Shown: positions 1 through 6,369 of the stretch, in pieces
Layout of the letters: each line of letters begins with the position of its first letter
How positions within the stretch are numbered: position 1 is the first letter of the stretch
Source of the DNA: Candidatus Bathyarchaeota archaeon
GTDB taxonomy: Archaea > Thermoproteota > Bathyarchaeia > Bathyarchaeales > Bathycorpusculaceae
NCBI GenBank assembly: GCA_018396935.1
Contig: JAGTRA010000016.1
Coordinates: forward strand, 8,478 to 14,951
DNA: 6,474 bases
Reading direction: 5' to 3'
Position numbers and translations under genes: made by a program
Notes under the pieces: model-generated
What the model was told of the DNA's origin: nothing
What the model saw: the letters and a program-made list of their open reading frames with translations, nothing else
Database searches by the model: none

Positions 1-152
1 TGATTAAAGGGGAAAATTATCGAGATGTTGCTAAAAAAGGTGTGGAGAAGGCATTAGAAATAGAAGGCGTTAAAGGAGCTATCGTTATTTATAGGGACTA
101 TGTGAGTTTTGGTGGAAAAATTCCAAAGATGATCAGGATTAAAAAGAGCTAA
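1..152 (+). CDS. 3' end of an unidentified gene (C-terminal 49 residues)
   Basis: An open frame enters from the left edge, with codons beginning at position 3, and ends at TAA 150-152. The visible residues begin IKGENYRDVAKKGVEKALEI and end KIPKMIRIKKS. They suggest an amphipathic helix, a hydrophobic strand (KGAIVIYRDYV) and a lysine-rich basic tail, which is an ordinary look for the end of a cytoplasmic enzyme. I do not recognise the family. The basic C-terminus with a K-I-P-K pattern loosely recalls the C-terminal lobe of adenylate-forming acyl-CoA ligases, but that is too weak to name. The stop codon lies inside the last codons of the oppositely oriented aspartokinase gene, giving a 14-bp tail-to-tail overlap. 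The codon choice and protein-like composition support a real gene. The start lies outside the window. Confidence 0.6.
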   Translation, partial: IKGENYRDVAKKGVEKALEIEGVKGAIVIYRDYVSFGGKIPKMIRIKKS

Positions 153-1551
153 CTTCTCCCAGCTTAAATTCCTCATGAACTGCCTGAACTGCGGCTGGCC
201 CATCACTCTCCTTAACTACAAAGGATATATTCAATTCGGAAGAGCCTTGGGCAATCATTCTTACGTTAATGCCTCTACGTGCAACCGCCGTGAACACCCT
301 AGAGGCAATGCCTGGCGTGTTACGCATTCCAGCACCAACCACGGAAATAACGCAAACATCGTCTTCACCGGTTATCTCTCTGATTAATCCTCCTCCAAGG
401 AGAGCTAACTCTAAAGCATTAACCGCTTTTTCCATCAAGTTTCTGCGGATGATGAGAGATATATTAGCCTCTGAAGCTCCTTGTGAAATCATAAGGATGT
501 TAATTTTATTTTTGCCTAGAACCTCAAAAACTTTAGCAGCCGTTCCAGGGGCTCCTACCATTCCAGCGCCACTAATGTTTATTAATGCAACATCCTTAAG
601 CAAGGTTACCGCCTTAACAGTTCCAGGTTTAGCCTTTGTCTCTTTAACGAGTACCGTTTCAGGACCGTTTGGATTGAATATATTCTTTATCCTAACTATT
701 GTATTGCTATCCATAATTGGTTCTAAGGCTCTTGGATGCATGGCTTTTGCTCCAAAAACAGCCATTTCCAAGGCTTCTCTGAAAGATAATTCAGGCAGGG
801 TTTTTGCACTTGGTACTATTTTGGGATCTGAAGTCATTAGCCCATCAACATCAGTCCATATCCAAATTTCTTCAGCCCCTAGAGCTGCGCCTAATATAGT
901 AGCAGTATAGTCAGACCCACCCCGTCCCAAGGTTGTTGTTATACCATCCTGAGTAGCCGCTATAAAACCTGTTACTACTGGAACCATGCCTTTTTGTAGG
1001 AGGGGTTCTAAACGCTCCTTAACTTGTAGCTTAGTAACATTCATAAGAGGGTTAGCTTCGCCAAAGTTATCGTCCGTAACTATACCAGCTTCAGCCCCTG
1101 TTAGAAAGCAAGTATTTAGCCCCACGTCCTTTAGAGCACCATACAATATAGGAGCGGAAAGCCTCTCGCCAAAAGATAGTATGTAATCCTTCGACCTTGG
1201 GGTTAATTCACCTACATACAAGATTCCTGTTAAAATCTTTTCGAGCTCCTCTAATGTGGCTGCGATTGTTAATTGAATCTCCTTCAAAATGGAGGAATTG
1301 AATATCGCTTCTCCAGCAACTCTTAAATGCCTATTTAGTAGCTCTTGACCTAAGTTATGTATAAACCCCTTGTCTCTTTTTTCAGCTCGTTCAGCTGCTT
1401 CTATAAGTTTTTCAGTGATTCCATCAAGGGCAGACACAACTGCAATAATTTGATGCCCCTTACTTACACTTGAGCTTATTATATCAGCTATCCTGCGAAT
1501 GTTTTCTCCTGTAGCTACGGATGTCCCTCCAAACTTCATTACTATCCGCAT
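139..1551 (-). CDS. lysC: Aspartokinase with two C-terminal ACT domains
   Basis: ATP-dependent phosphorylation of L-aspartate to 4-phospho-aspartate in the cytoplasm, the entry step to threonine, methionine and (in some lineages) lysine. The product is 470 residues from the ATG. The amino-acid kinase domain shows KFGGTSV (6-12), SFGERLS (127-133), the nucleotide/aspartate site TLGRGGSD (207-214) and WTDVDG (232-237). Two tandem ACT domains follow (about 320-380 and 398-460). Each carries the effector-loop pattern QGxSExNIS, as ISQGASEANIS and IAQGSSELNIS. The length suits a monofunctional aspartokinase. I chose the ATG at 1551 because AAGGTGA (1558-1564) lies 6 nt upstream; an in-frame TTG directly before it (1552-1554) is too close to that site. 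It is the last gene of the threonine operon, starting 15 nt after hom. The ACT pair implies feedback inhibition; threonine is the likely effector from the neighbours, which is inference. The 3' end overlaps the convergent + strand gene. The symbol could equally be ask or thrA. Confidence 0.95.
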   Translation of the reverse strand: MRIVMKFGGTSVATGENIRRIADIISSSVSKGHQIIAVVSALDGITEKLIEAAERAEKRDKGFIHNLGQELLNRHLRVAGEAIFNSSILKEIQLTIAATLEELEKILTGILYVGELTPRSKDYILSFGERLSAPILYGALKDVGLNTCFLTGAEAGIVTDDNFGEANPLMNVTKLQVKERLEPLLQKGMVPVVTGFIAATQDGITTTLGRGGSDYTATILGAALGAEEIWIWTDVDGLMTSDPKIVPSAKTLPELSFREALEMAVFGAKAMHPRALEPIMDSNTIVRIKNIFNPNGPETVLVKETKAKPGTVKAVTLLKDVALINISGAGMVGAPGTAAKVFEVLGKNKINILMISQGASEANISLIIRRNLMEKAVNALELALLGGGLIREITGEDDVCVISVVGAGMRNTPGIASRVFTAVARRGINVRMIAQGSSELNISFVVKESDGPAAVQAVHEEFKLGEVSSF

Positions 1552-1557
1552 CAACTT

Positions 1558-1564
1558 TCACCTT
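1558..1564 (-). promoter_or_regulatory. Ribosome-binding site deciding the lysC start
   Basis: The minus strand reads AAGGTGA, complementary to the archaeal 16S rRNA 3' end. It sits 6 nt before the ATG at 1551 and only 3 nt before the in-frame TTG at 1554, so the ATG is preferred. It overlaps the last codons and stop region of hom only marginally, since hom ends at 1567. Confidence 0.7.
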
Positions 1565-1566
1565 GC

Positions 1567-2592
1567 TCATGAAAGCAACTTAGTAGCTAGTTCCTGCTTT
1601 ATGTCTAGGAGGTCCCGTAATATAGCACTGGCGGTCTCAATTCCACCAGCACCACGCCCAATTATTGTTTGTTCACCCGCGAATTCTGAATAGAAAGTCA
1701 CAGCATTCAGAGTCCCCCCAACTGATAACGGACTATTTCTTGGTATTTTCTCTGGTTTGACCTCTAACCTTCCATTAACCGAACCTATTAGCTTAATTGT
1801 GCAGCCTTCCCTTGCAACGGCTTCAATATCTTTTAATGAAATACCTCTAATCCCCTTAATACTAACATCCTTTAAGGTAACTCTCTTGCCCATAACCCAG
1901 TTAGCCAGAATTACAAGCTTGCATGCAGCATCTATTCCATCAATATCCATGGATGGGTCGGATTCAGCATATCCAAGTTGTTTAGCTTTTTGCAAAGCTT
2001 CTTCAAAGGATACGCGTCCTTCAGCCATCTCTGTCAATATATAGTTTGTAGTCCCGTTCAAAATTCCCCTAACCGATATAATTCTATCGCCATGCAAACA
2101 TCTCTTTGCAAATTCAAGTATCGGAGTCCCCGCACCTACCGAGCCGCTAAACCTGAAATAAACGTTATTGTGTTCAGCGAGCTCAATTAGAGCAGGTAAA
2201 GCTAAGGCTAGAGGGCCTTTATTCGAGGTTACAACACTTTTCCCAGCTTTAAAAGCGCTTTTTATATACGAGAGGGCTGGTTCTCCATCTTTAACGTTTG
2301 TGGGAGAAACTTCTACGAGAACTTCAGCTTCTAATGACTCTATTAGGTCGAAAACAGACATTTTTGAATTTCCATACTCATTGTCAGCTGCAACGGTGCC
2401 CTTCTCGGCCTTTATTAAAAGCATTCTCTGTAGATCTAAACCTCTTTGATTTACAGCTATGCCGCCTTTATCAGCTATAGCGACAACTTTTGGACGAAAT
2501 CCATAAAGACTGGACAATTCAGTCTCACGTTTAATAAACAATTTAGCAAGACTCTGCCCAACAACGCCAAAACCGATGAGGATTATGCGCAT
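1567..2592 (-). CDS. hom: Homoserine dehydrogenase, short form without ACT domain
   Basis: NAD(P)H-dependent reduction of aspartate 4-semialdehyde to homoserine, the branch point toward threonine and methionine. The product is 341 residues from the chosen ATG. The N-terminal Rossmann fold begins at once with IILIGFGVVG (glycine motif G7-x-G9-x-x-G12). SNKGP (123-127) holds the conserved lysine K125. Then come GILNGTTNYIL (176-186) and the family signature GYAESDP...D-IDGIDAACKL (about 207-226), with the acidic and lysine residues expected for catalysis. No C-terminal ACT domain is present, so this enzyme is probably not directly threonine-inhibited and control would fall on aspartokinase. A longer reading from ATG 2616 would add eight residues (MIAPRRFI) and form an ATGA overlap with thrC. 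The strong AGGAGG 6 nt before ATG 2592, and the family habit of starting at the Rossmann strand, favour the shorter form. The gap after thrC is then 20 nt. Confidence 0.95.
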   Translation of the reverse strand: MRIILIGFGVVGQSLAKLFIKRETELSSLYGFRPKVVAIADKGGIAVNQRGLDLQRMLLIKAEKGTVAADNEYGNSKMSVFDLIESLEAEVLVEVSPTNVKDGEPALSYIKSAFKAGKSVVTSNKGPLALALPALIELAEHNNVYFRFSGSVGAGTPILEFAKRCLHGDRIISVRGILNGTTNYILTEMAEGRVSFEEALQKAKQLGYAESDPSMDIDGIDAACKLVILANWVMGKRVTLKDVSIKGIRGISLKDIEAVAREGCTIKLIGSVNGRLEVKPEKIPRNSPLSVGGTLNAVTFYSEFAGEQTIIGRGAGGIETASAILRDLLDIKQELATKLLS

Positions 2593-2598
2593 AATAAA

Positions 2599-2604
2599 CC
2601 TCCT
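2599..2604 (-). promoter_or_regulatory. Strong ribosome-binding site of hom
   Basis: The minus strand reads AGGAGG, 6 nt upstream of the ATG at 2592. It is the strongest Shine-Dalgarno match in the operon. It lies downstream of the alternative ATG at 2616, so it can only serve the inner start. It is also part of a 10-bp perfect palindrome, CTCCTAGGAG (2600-2609). Confidence 0.8.
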
Positions 2605-2612
2605 AGGAGCAA

Positions 2613-3848
2613 TCATGTTAACTGTAAGGCTAGTCCTAGGATTTTTTCAATAGCTTTTAATTCAGCATCAACCTCGTATGGCTTTTCAAAAGTCTTCACA
2701 ACAATATCTGGATCTTTAAGACCATGTCCCGTCGTGACACATACAACAACTTCATCTCTATCAATCTCTCCATTCTCAACAAGCTTTTTAAGTCCTGCTA
2801 TAGATGCGGCGCTCGCCGGCTCTACAAATATGCCTTCAGACCGAGCTAGCAGTTTTTGAGCTTCTAGGATTTCATAATCACTAACAGTTTCAGCTGTTCC
2901 TCCTGATCCTTTTATAGCGCGTAGAGCTTTTTTCCAACTCACAGGCGCACCTATCCTAATGGCGCTAGCTATGGTCTCAGGCTTTTCAACTGGAACAATT
3001 TTATCTTCTCCAGACTTAATTGCTCTAGCTATTGGCGCAGCGCCCTCTGCCTGAATGCCCATCATCCGTGGAAGCCTATCTATTAAATCGAGCTCATAAA
3101 ATTCAGTAAATCCCTTCCATATGGCACTTATATTCCCAGCGTTACCAACAGGCACCACAACAACATCCGGAGAGTTTAAGTTCAACTGATCACAAATTTC
3201 ATAAGCTATAGTTTTCTGACCCTCTATCCTAAATGGGTTAATAGAGTTTAGGAGATATATTTCCTTATGCTCCTCTGAAAGCTTTAAAACCATTTCTAGG
3301 GCTTTATCAAAATTGCCCCTAATTTGCACAACTTTCGCTCCATAAGCTATTGCTTGGGCTAATTTTCCAAAAGCTATAGCACCCGACGGTATTAATATTA
3401 TGCAGGACAAGCCAGCTTTTGCGGCGTAGGCAGCTAACGACGCGGAGGTATTTCCTGTGGAGGCGCAAGCAACTATTTTAACTCCAAGCTCTACAGCTTT
3501 AGTTACACCAACAGTCATACCTCTATCCTTAAATGATCCTGTTGGGTTTTCCCCTTCATTTTTAACATAGAGATTTTTAAGCCCCAAAATTTTTCCTAGA
3601 CGCTGACATGAATAAAGAGAAGTGCCACCCTCATTAAGTGAAACAATTTTTGAGAAATCTTTTATTGGCATAAAATCATGATAACGCCAAACAGAAAGCG
3701 GGAGTTTTCGCCAATCACTTTTTTCAAGTCTTTTTTCGAGGAGAGAATAGTCATATTTTATTTCTAGGATATCGCCACATTTCATACACTTGTAGATTAC
3801 CTCATCTACGTCATAGCATTCTCCACAGTTAATGCATCTTTGGTACAT
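2613..3848 (-). CDS. thrC: Threonine synthase with N-terminal zinc ribbon
   Basis: PLP enzyme converting O-phospho-L-homoserine to L-threonine and phosphate, the last step of the pathway. The product is 411 residues. A four-cysteine zinc-ribbon-like motif opens the protein (C5-x2-C8 and C21-x2-C24), as in many archaeal threonine synthases. The fold-type II PLP core follows: NPTGSFKDRG (101-110), with K107 the expected Schiff-base lysine; the phosphate/substrate loop ASTGNTSAS (about 129-137); NSINPFRIEGQKT (202-214); the PLP-phosphate loop PVGNAGN (234-240); and TTGHGLKDP (372-380), characteristic of threonine synthase and arguing against threonine dehydratase or cysteine synthase. It starts 3 nt after the thrB stop, so translation is probably coupled; no strong Shine-Dalgarno is seen immediately upstream. 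Its TGA (2613-2615) overlaps the alternative outer hom ATG. Confidence 0.96.
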   Translation of the reverse strand: MYQRCINCGECYDVDEVIYKCMKCGDILEIKYDYSLLEKRLEKSDWRKLPLSVWRYHDFMPIKDFSKIVSLNEGGTSLYSCQRLGKILGLKNLYVKNEGENPTGSFKDRGMTVGVTKAVELGVKIVACASTGNTSASLAAYAAKAGLSCIILIPSGAIAFGKLAQAIAYGAKVVQIRGNFDKALEMVLKLSEEHKEIYLLNSINPFRIEGQKTIAYEICDQLNLNSPDVVVVPVGNAGNISAIWKGFTEFYELDLIDRLPRMMGIQAEGAAPIARAIKSGEDKIVPVEKPETIASAIRIGAPVSWKKALRAIKGSGGTAETVSDYEILEAQKLLARSEGIFVEPASAASIAGLKKLVENGEIDRDEVVVCVTTGHGLKDPDIVVKTFEKPYEVDAELKAIEKILGLALQLT

Positions 3849-3851
3849 TAT

Positions 3852-4799
3852 TCACTGTACCCCCAATAAGGTAACACCCTTTCCAGGTTTTGTATAAAAA
3901 GTTTCTGCGACCACACCTGCAGACTTGAAACCGCGTTGCATTGCAGCAGTAACTCTAGATATAACGGCAGGACTGGAATCCACAACAGCTATCATAGAGG
4001 GGCCAGCACCGCTAATTGCGACACCATAAGCTCCAGCTTTCAGGGCCTCCTCTCTGACTATATGATACCCAGGAATTAAACTGGCACGTGCAGGCTCAAC
4101 AATAGCGTCGGACATGGACCGTCCTATCAGCTCAACATCACCAATAGCAAAGCCCACAGCCATTGCTGCAGCATTACCCACGTTACTCCGTATTTTTTCT
4201 AAGGGAACCATCTTCGGCAAAACTGCCCTAGCTTTTTCGGTTTTCTTAGGTTGAGGGGGAAGTTTTGGGATAGCAACACATACCCCAAGATTTTCAGGCG
4301 CCTTCAAAGGAACTATATCCAAAGGGTCATACGCCCTTATTATAACAAAGCCACCATATATAGCCGCTGAGACATTATCAGCGTGTTCAAAACCCGCAGA
4401 TGCAATTTCACCTTTAGCTGCAAGATGAACAAGCTGGCGCCTATCTAACCCTAGATTAAAGAGAACATTTAAGCCATAAGCAACGGCCGCTGCTGACGCT
4501 GCGCTACTGCCCAAACCAAAACCAGGAGGTATTCGCTTTTCAATCTCAATCAACAAGCCAGATTTTATTGAGAACTCCTGTAGAAAGTGTTGGGCTACAA
4601 CCCCTGCAGTATTTTTCTCCGGATCAACAGGGATACCCTCACTAAAGGGTCCAGATGCATGAATTTTTAAACCATCATGGACAGGCAACCGTGTTATAAC
4701 AACTATATCATGAGGTTGCTCCAGCGCCATGCCAAAGACATCGAAGCCTGGACCTAAATTTGCTGTGGTGGCAGGAGCATAAACCACAACTTTTTCCAT
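3852..4799 (-). CDS. thrB: Homoserine kinase (GHMP kinase family)
   Basis: ATP-dependent phosphorylation of L-homoserine to O-phosphohomoserine, supplying ThrC. The product is 315 residues, the usual size for the family. All three GHMP motifs are visible: PATTANLGPGFD (9-20); the ATP-binding glycine-rich loop PPGFGLGSSAASAAA (91-105); and the C-terminal GAYGVAISGAGPSMIAV (257-273). The N-terminal NLGPGFD form plus the thrC neighbour identify it as homoserine kinase rather than mevalonate or shikimate kinase. It is the first gene of the thr operon. The ATG at 4799 has a GAGGT ribosome-binding site 7 nt upstream (4807-4811), and TATA-like boxes lie 40-75 nt upstream. The gene ends at TGA 3852-3854, 3 nt before thrC. 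Confidence 0.96.
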   Translation of the reverse strand: MEKVVVYAPATTANLGPGFDVFGMALEQPHDIVVITRLPVHDGLKIHASGPFSEGIPVDPEKNTAGVVAQHFLQEFSIKSGLLIEIEKRIPPGFGLGSSAASAAAVAYGLNVLFNLGLDRRQLVHLAAKGEIASAGFEHADNVSAAIYGGFVIIRAYDPLDIVPLKAPENLGVCVAIPKLPPQPKKTEKARAVLPKMVPLEKIRSNVGNAAAMAVGFAIGDVELIGRSMSDAIVEPARASLIPGYHIVREEALKAGAYGVAISGAGPSMIAVVDSSPAVISRVTAAMQRGFKSAGVVAETFYTKPGKGVTLLGVQ

Positions 4800-4806
4800 A
4801 TTTTCA

Positions 4807-4811
4807 ACCTC
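4807..4811 (-). promoter_or_regulatory. Ribosome-binding site of thrB
   Basis: The minus strand reads GAGGT, 7 nt before the thrB ATG. Its presence implies a leadered transcript, so transcription must begin above 4811. That agrees with the TATA-like boxes placed further upstream. Confidence 0.65.
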
Positions 4812-4823
4812 AAACGCTGAAGT

Positions 4824-4839
4824 AAAAAATAATTAAAAA
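4824..4839 (-). terminator. Possible oligo-T terminator of the arg transcript
   Basis: The minus strand holds a T5 tract (4835-4839) and a T6 tract (4824-4829), about 55 and 65 nt past the argH stop. Archaeal RNA polymerase can terminate at such U-tracts without a hairpin. The tracts overlap the region where the thr transcript is expected to begin, so they may instead simply be the A/T-rich initially melted region. No strong hairpin precedes them directly. Confidence 0.3.
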
Positions 4840-4840
4840 G

Positions 4841-4850
4841 GATTTTTAAG
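4841..4850 (-). promoter_or_regulatory. Putative TATA box for the thrB-thrC-hom-lysC operon
   Basis: The minus strand reads CTTAAAAATC. An archaeal TATA box usually lies about 26 nt before the start of transcription, which would put the start near 4820 and give a leader of about 20 nt containing the GAGGT site. A second A/T-rich candidate, TTTTAAAAA (4865-4873), would start near 4843. Which one is used cannot be decided from sequence alone. Confidence 0.4.
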
Positions 4851-4858
4851 CCAATCAG

Positions 4859-4880
4859 CTTGAATTTTTAAAACTTGAAT
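4859..4880. repeat. Short direct repeat flanking a TATA-like core
   Basis: The + strand 7-mer CTTGAAT occurs at 4859-4865 and again at 4874-4880, with TTTTAAAA (4866-4873) between the copies. The start-to-start distance is 15 bp. It may be a regulator site around an alternative TATA element, or chance in A/T-rich DNA. Confidence 0.3.
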
Positions 4881-4897
4881 GGTAAGTACGTCTTACC
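4881..4897. promoter_or_regulatory. 17-bp inverted repeat, candidate operator upstream of thrB
   Basis: The + strand reads GGTAAG-TACGT-CTTACC, a perfect 6-bp inverted repeat with a 5-nt centre. It straddles the argH stop codon (4893-4895) and is centred about 43 bp upstream of the nearer TATA-like box. The size and symmetry fit a dimeric helix-turn-helix regulator such as the Lrp/AsnC type common in archaea. It could instead form a small hairpin at the end of the argH transcript. No regulator gene is in the window, so its role is inference. Confidence 0.35.
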
Positions 4898-6369
4898 TGT
4901 TAGTATGGGAACCTGCACTACCTATAAGAGATTTTACAGCGGATTCTAGCTTCTCTATGGATTTTTTAATCTTTGACCTTCTCTCGAAAACTCTGGATCT
5001 CACGTGATTAAGTATTTCTTCTCGAGTCTTGAGCATTCTCCTAACTTCTGCTGGAGATGGGCCGCCAGTTACATTGTGAAGGTTGACAATATTTGAGAGA
5101 TTAAGGGCAGCTTGTAAATCTTCATCTTTTAATTTTATTTCAAAACCGAACGTCGCAGATATCTTACCTAACATTTCCGCATTAGCATCTCTTAACGTCA
5201 TCCCTTTGCTGATTAGTTCCCTCACAAGCGCGCCAACAATCTTATGAGAAGCCCTAAATGGGATGTGATAATTGCGTGTAAGCATATTTGCCAATTCTGT
5301 CGCCGCAAGAAAGCTAAGCTCGGGACGAGCTAATTTCTCCTCTCGAACCTCAACTTTAGTAATAAGCTTAGAGAGCATATCCAATGCTTCTTTTATTATG
5401 TCAATGCACTCCCATAGTTTTGGAGTTACCTCCTGAAAATCAAGGTTATAGCCTGTCGGCAAAGCCTTAATGGTGGTTATTGAGGCCATAAAATTCCCAA
5501 TAATGTCGCCCATTCTCGCTCTTATAACCTCTAATATATCTGGGTTCTTCTTCTGTGGCATGATACTGCTTGTAGAACAAAAGTCCTCTGGAAGTTCAAT
5601 TAAATTAACATCAAAGGATCCAAAGATTATTAGGTCTTCAACAAACCTACTGATGTTCACGGCTAAGATCGTCAATGCGGCCATTACTTCCAAAATGAAG
5701 TCACGACCACTTACAGCGTCTATAGAGTTCTCGACGACTCCGTCAAACGCTAAAAGCTCAGCTATTCTTTCACGGCTTATCGGAAATGTTGTAGTAGCTA
5801 TGGCTCCTGCGCCCATTGGACACATATTTACTCTAGTATAAGCTTCCTCAAGTCTTTGGATATCCCTATTAAGAGTATCAAACTGGGATAGAAGATAGTG
5901 GGCGAATGTTACGGGTTGCGCGGGTTGCATGTGAGTGTACCCAACAAACAGGGTGTTAACATTTCTTGCAGATAGAGCCAACAAAGCTTCTTGAAGGGAT
6001 ACGACGTGGGAGATGACGTTAAGCAGTTCTTCCCGCAGCTCCATTCTTATAGCGGTAGCCACTTGATCATTTCTACTCTTTGCAATATGGATGTCCGCAT
6101 TTAGCAATCACTGTTTCTTCGATATACATGTGGACGTCCTCGATATCTGATGGCAAGGAGGCTGTTGGATCTATGTCACTTATAGCCTTTAGAATTATTG
6201 AAGCATCCCTAGGGCTAATTATTCCCCTTTCTGAGAGCATTAAAATGTGCGCTTGATTAATCTTTATAACGGCTTCAAAGATTCTATGGTCACTTTTTAT
6301 TGAAGAAATGTACTTGATGACTTCATCTTCCGCTTTAGATATCCTTCCTCCTCGAAGAAGTTTAGACAT
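4893..6369 (-). pseudogene. argH: Argininosuccinate lyase, broken by an internal deletion/frameshift
   Basis: The intact enzyme splits argininosuccinate into arginine and fumarate as a cytoplasmic homotetramer. The N-terminal part (ATG 6369, 92 codons to TGC GGA at 6099-6094) begins MSKLLRGGRISKAEDE and ends in the family segment EDVHMYIEETVIAKCG. That frame then runs into TAG at 6073-6075. The C-terminal 401 codons continue in another frame from GCG GAC (6098-6093) with ADIHIAKSRNDQVATAIR, GYTHMQPAQPVTF (about 5938-5900), and STSSIMPQKKNPD (about 5572-5538), the mobile loop with the catalytic serine; the stop is TAA 4893-4895. Both halves are otherwise clean, with no further stops, and sum to nearly full family length. 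The conserved glycine-rich linker before the histidine is short by three or four residues, so this is a deletion and not a one-base error. It could be a recent pseudogene, a strain variant or an assembly error. The start overlaps the argG stop as TAATG, with AGAGG 10 nt upstream (6380-6384). Confidence 0.88.

Noticed and set aside
113..125. Small hairpin TGGAA-AAA-TTCCA as a terminator
   Set aside because: It lies inside the + strand coding region before the stop, has only a 5-bp A/T-rich stem, and lacks a following T-tract on either strand that would make it convincing.
269..910. Long + strand open frame opposite aspartokinase (213 codons)
   Set aside because: It is antisense to a strongly conserved enzyme with clear domain motifs, and its product resembles no family. 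It is best explained as a shadow of lysC.
2446..2859. + strand open frame opposite the hom/thrC junction
   Set aside because: It crosses two well-supported genes in antisense, has no recognisable ribosome-binding site, and gives a low-complexity serine- and threonine-rich product typical of a shadow frame.
4800..4892. Riboswitch or attenuator leader for the thr operon
   Set aside because: The likely transcribed leader is only about 20-45 nt, too short for a known riboswitch, and shows no leader peptide rich in threonine codons.
6073..6107. Programmed ribosomal frameshift joining the two argH frames
   Set aside because: There is no slippery heptamer or obvious stimulatory structure. Any slip would still leave the protein three or four conserved residues short, so a deletion or assembly fault explains the data better.
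4893..6107. Independent short lyase starting at TTG 6107
   Set aside because: The codons before Ala-Asp-Ile-His are the out-of-frame reading of the N-terminal half, with no ribosome-binding site of their own. The fragment lacks the N-terminal domain needed for argininosuccinate lyase.
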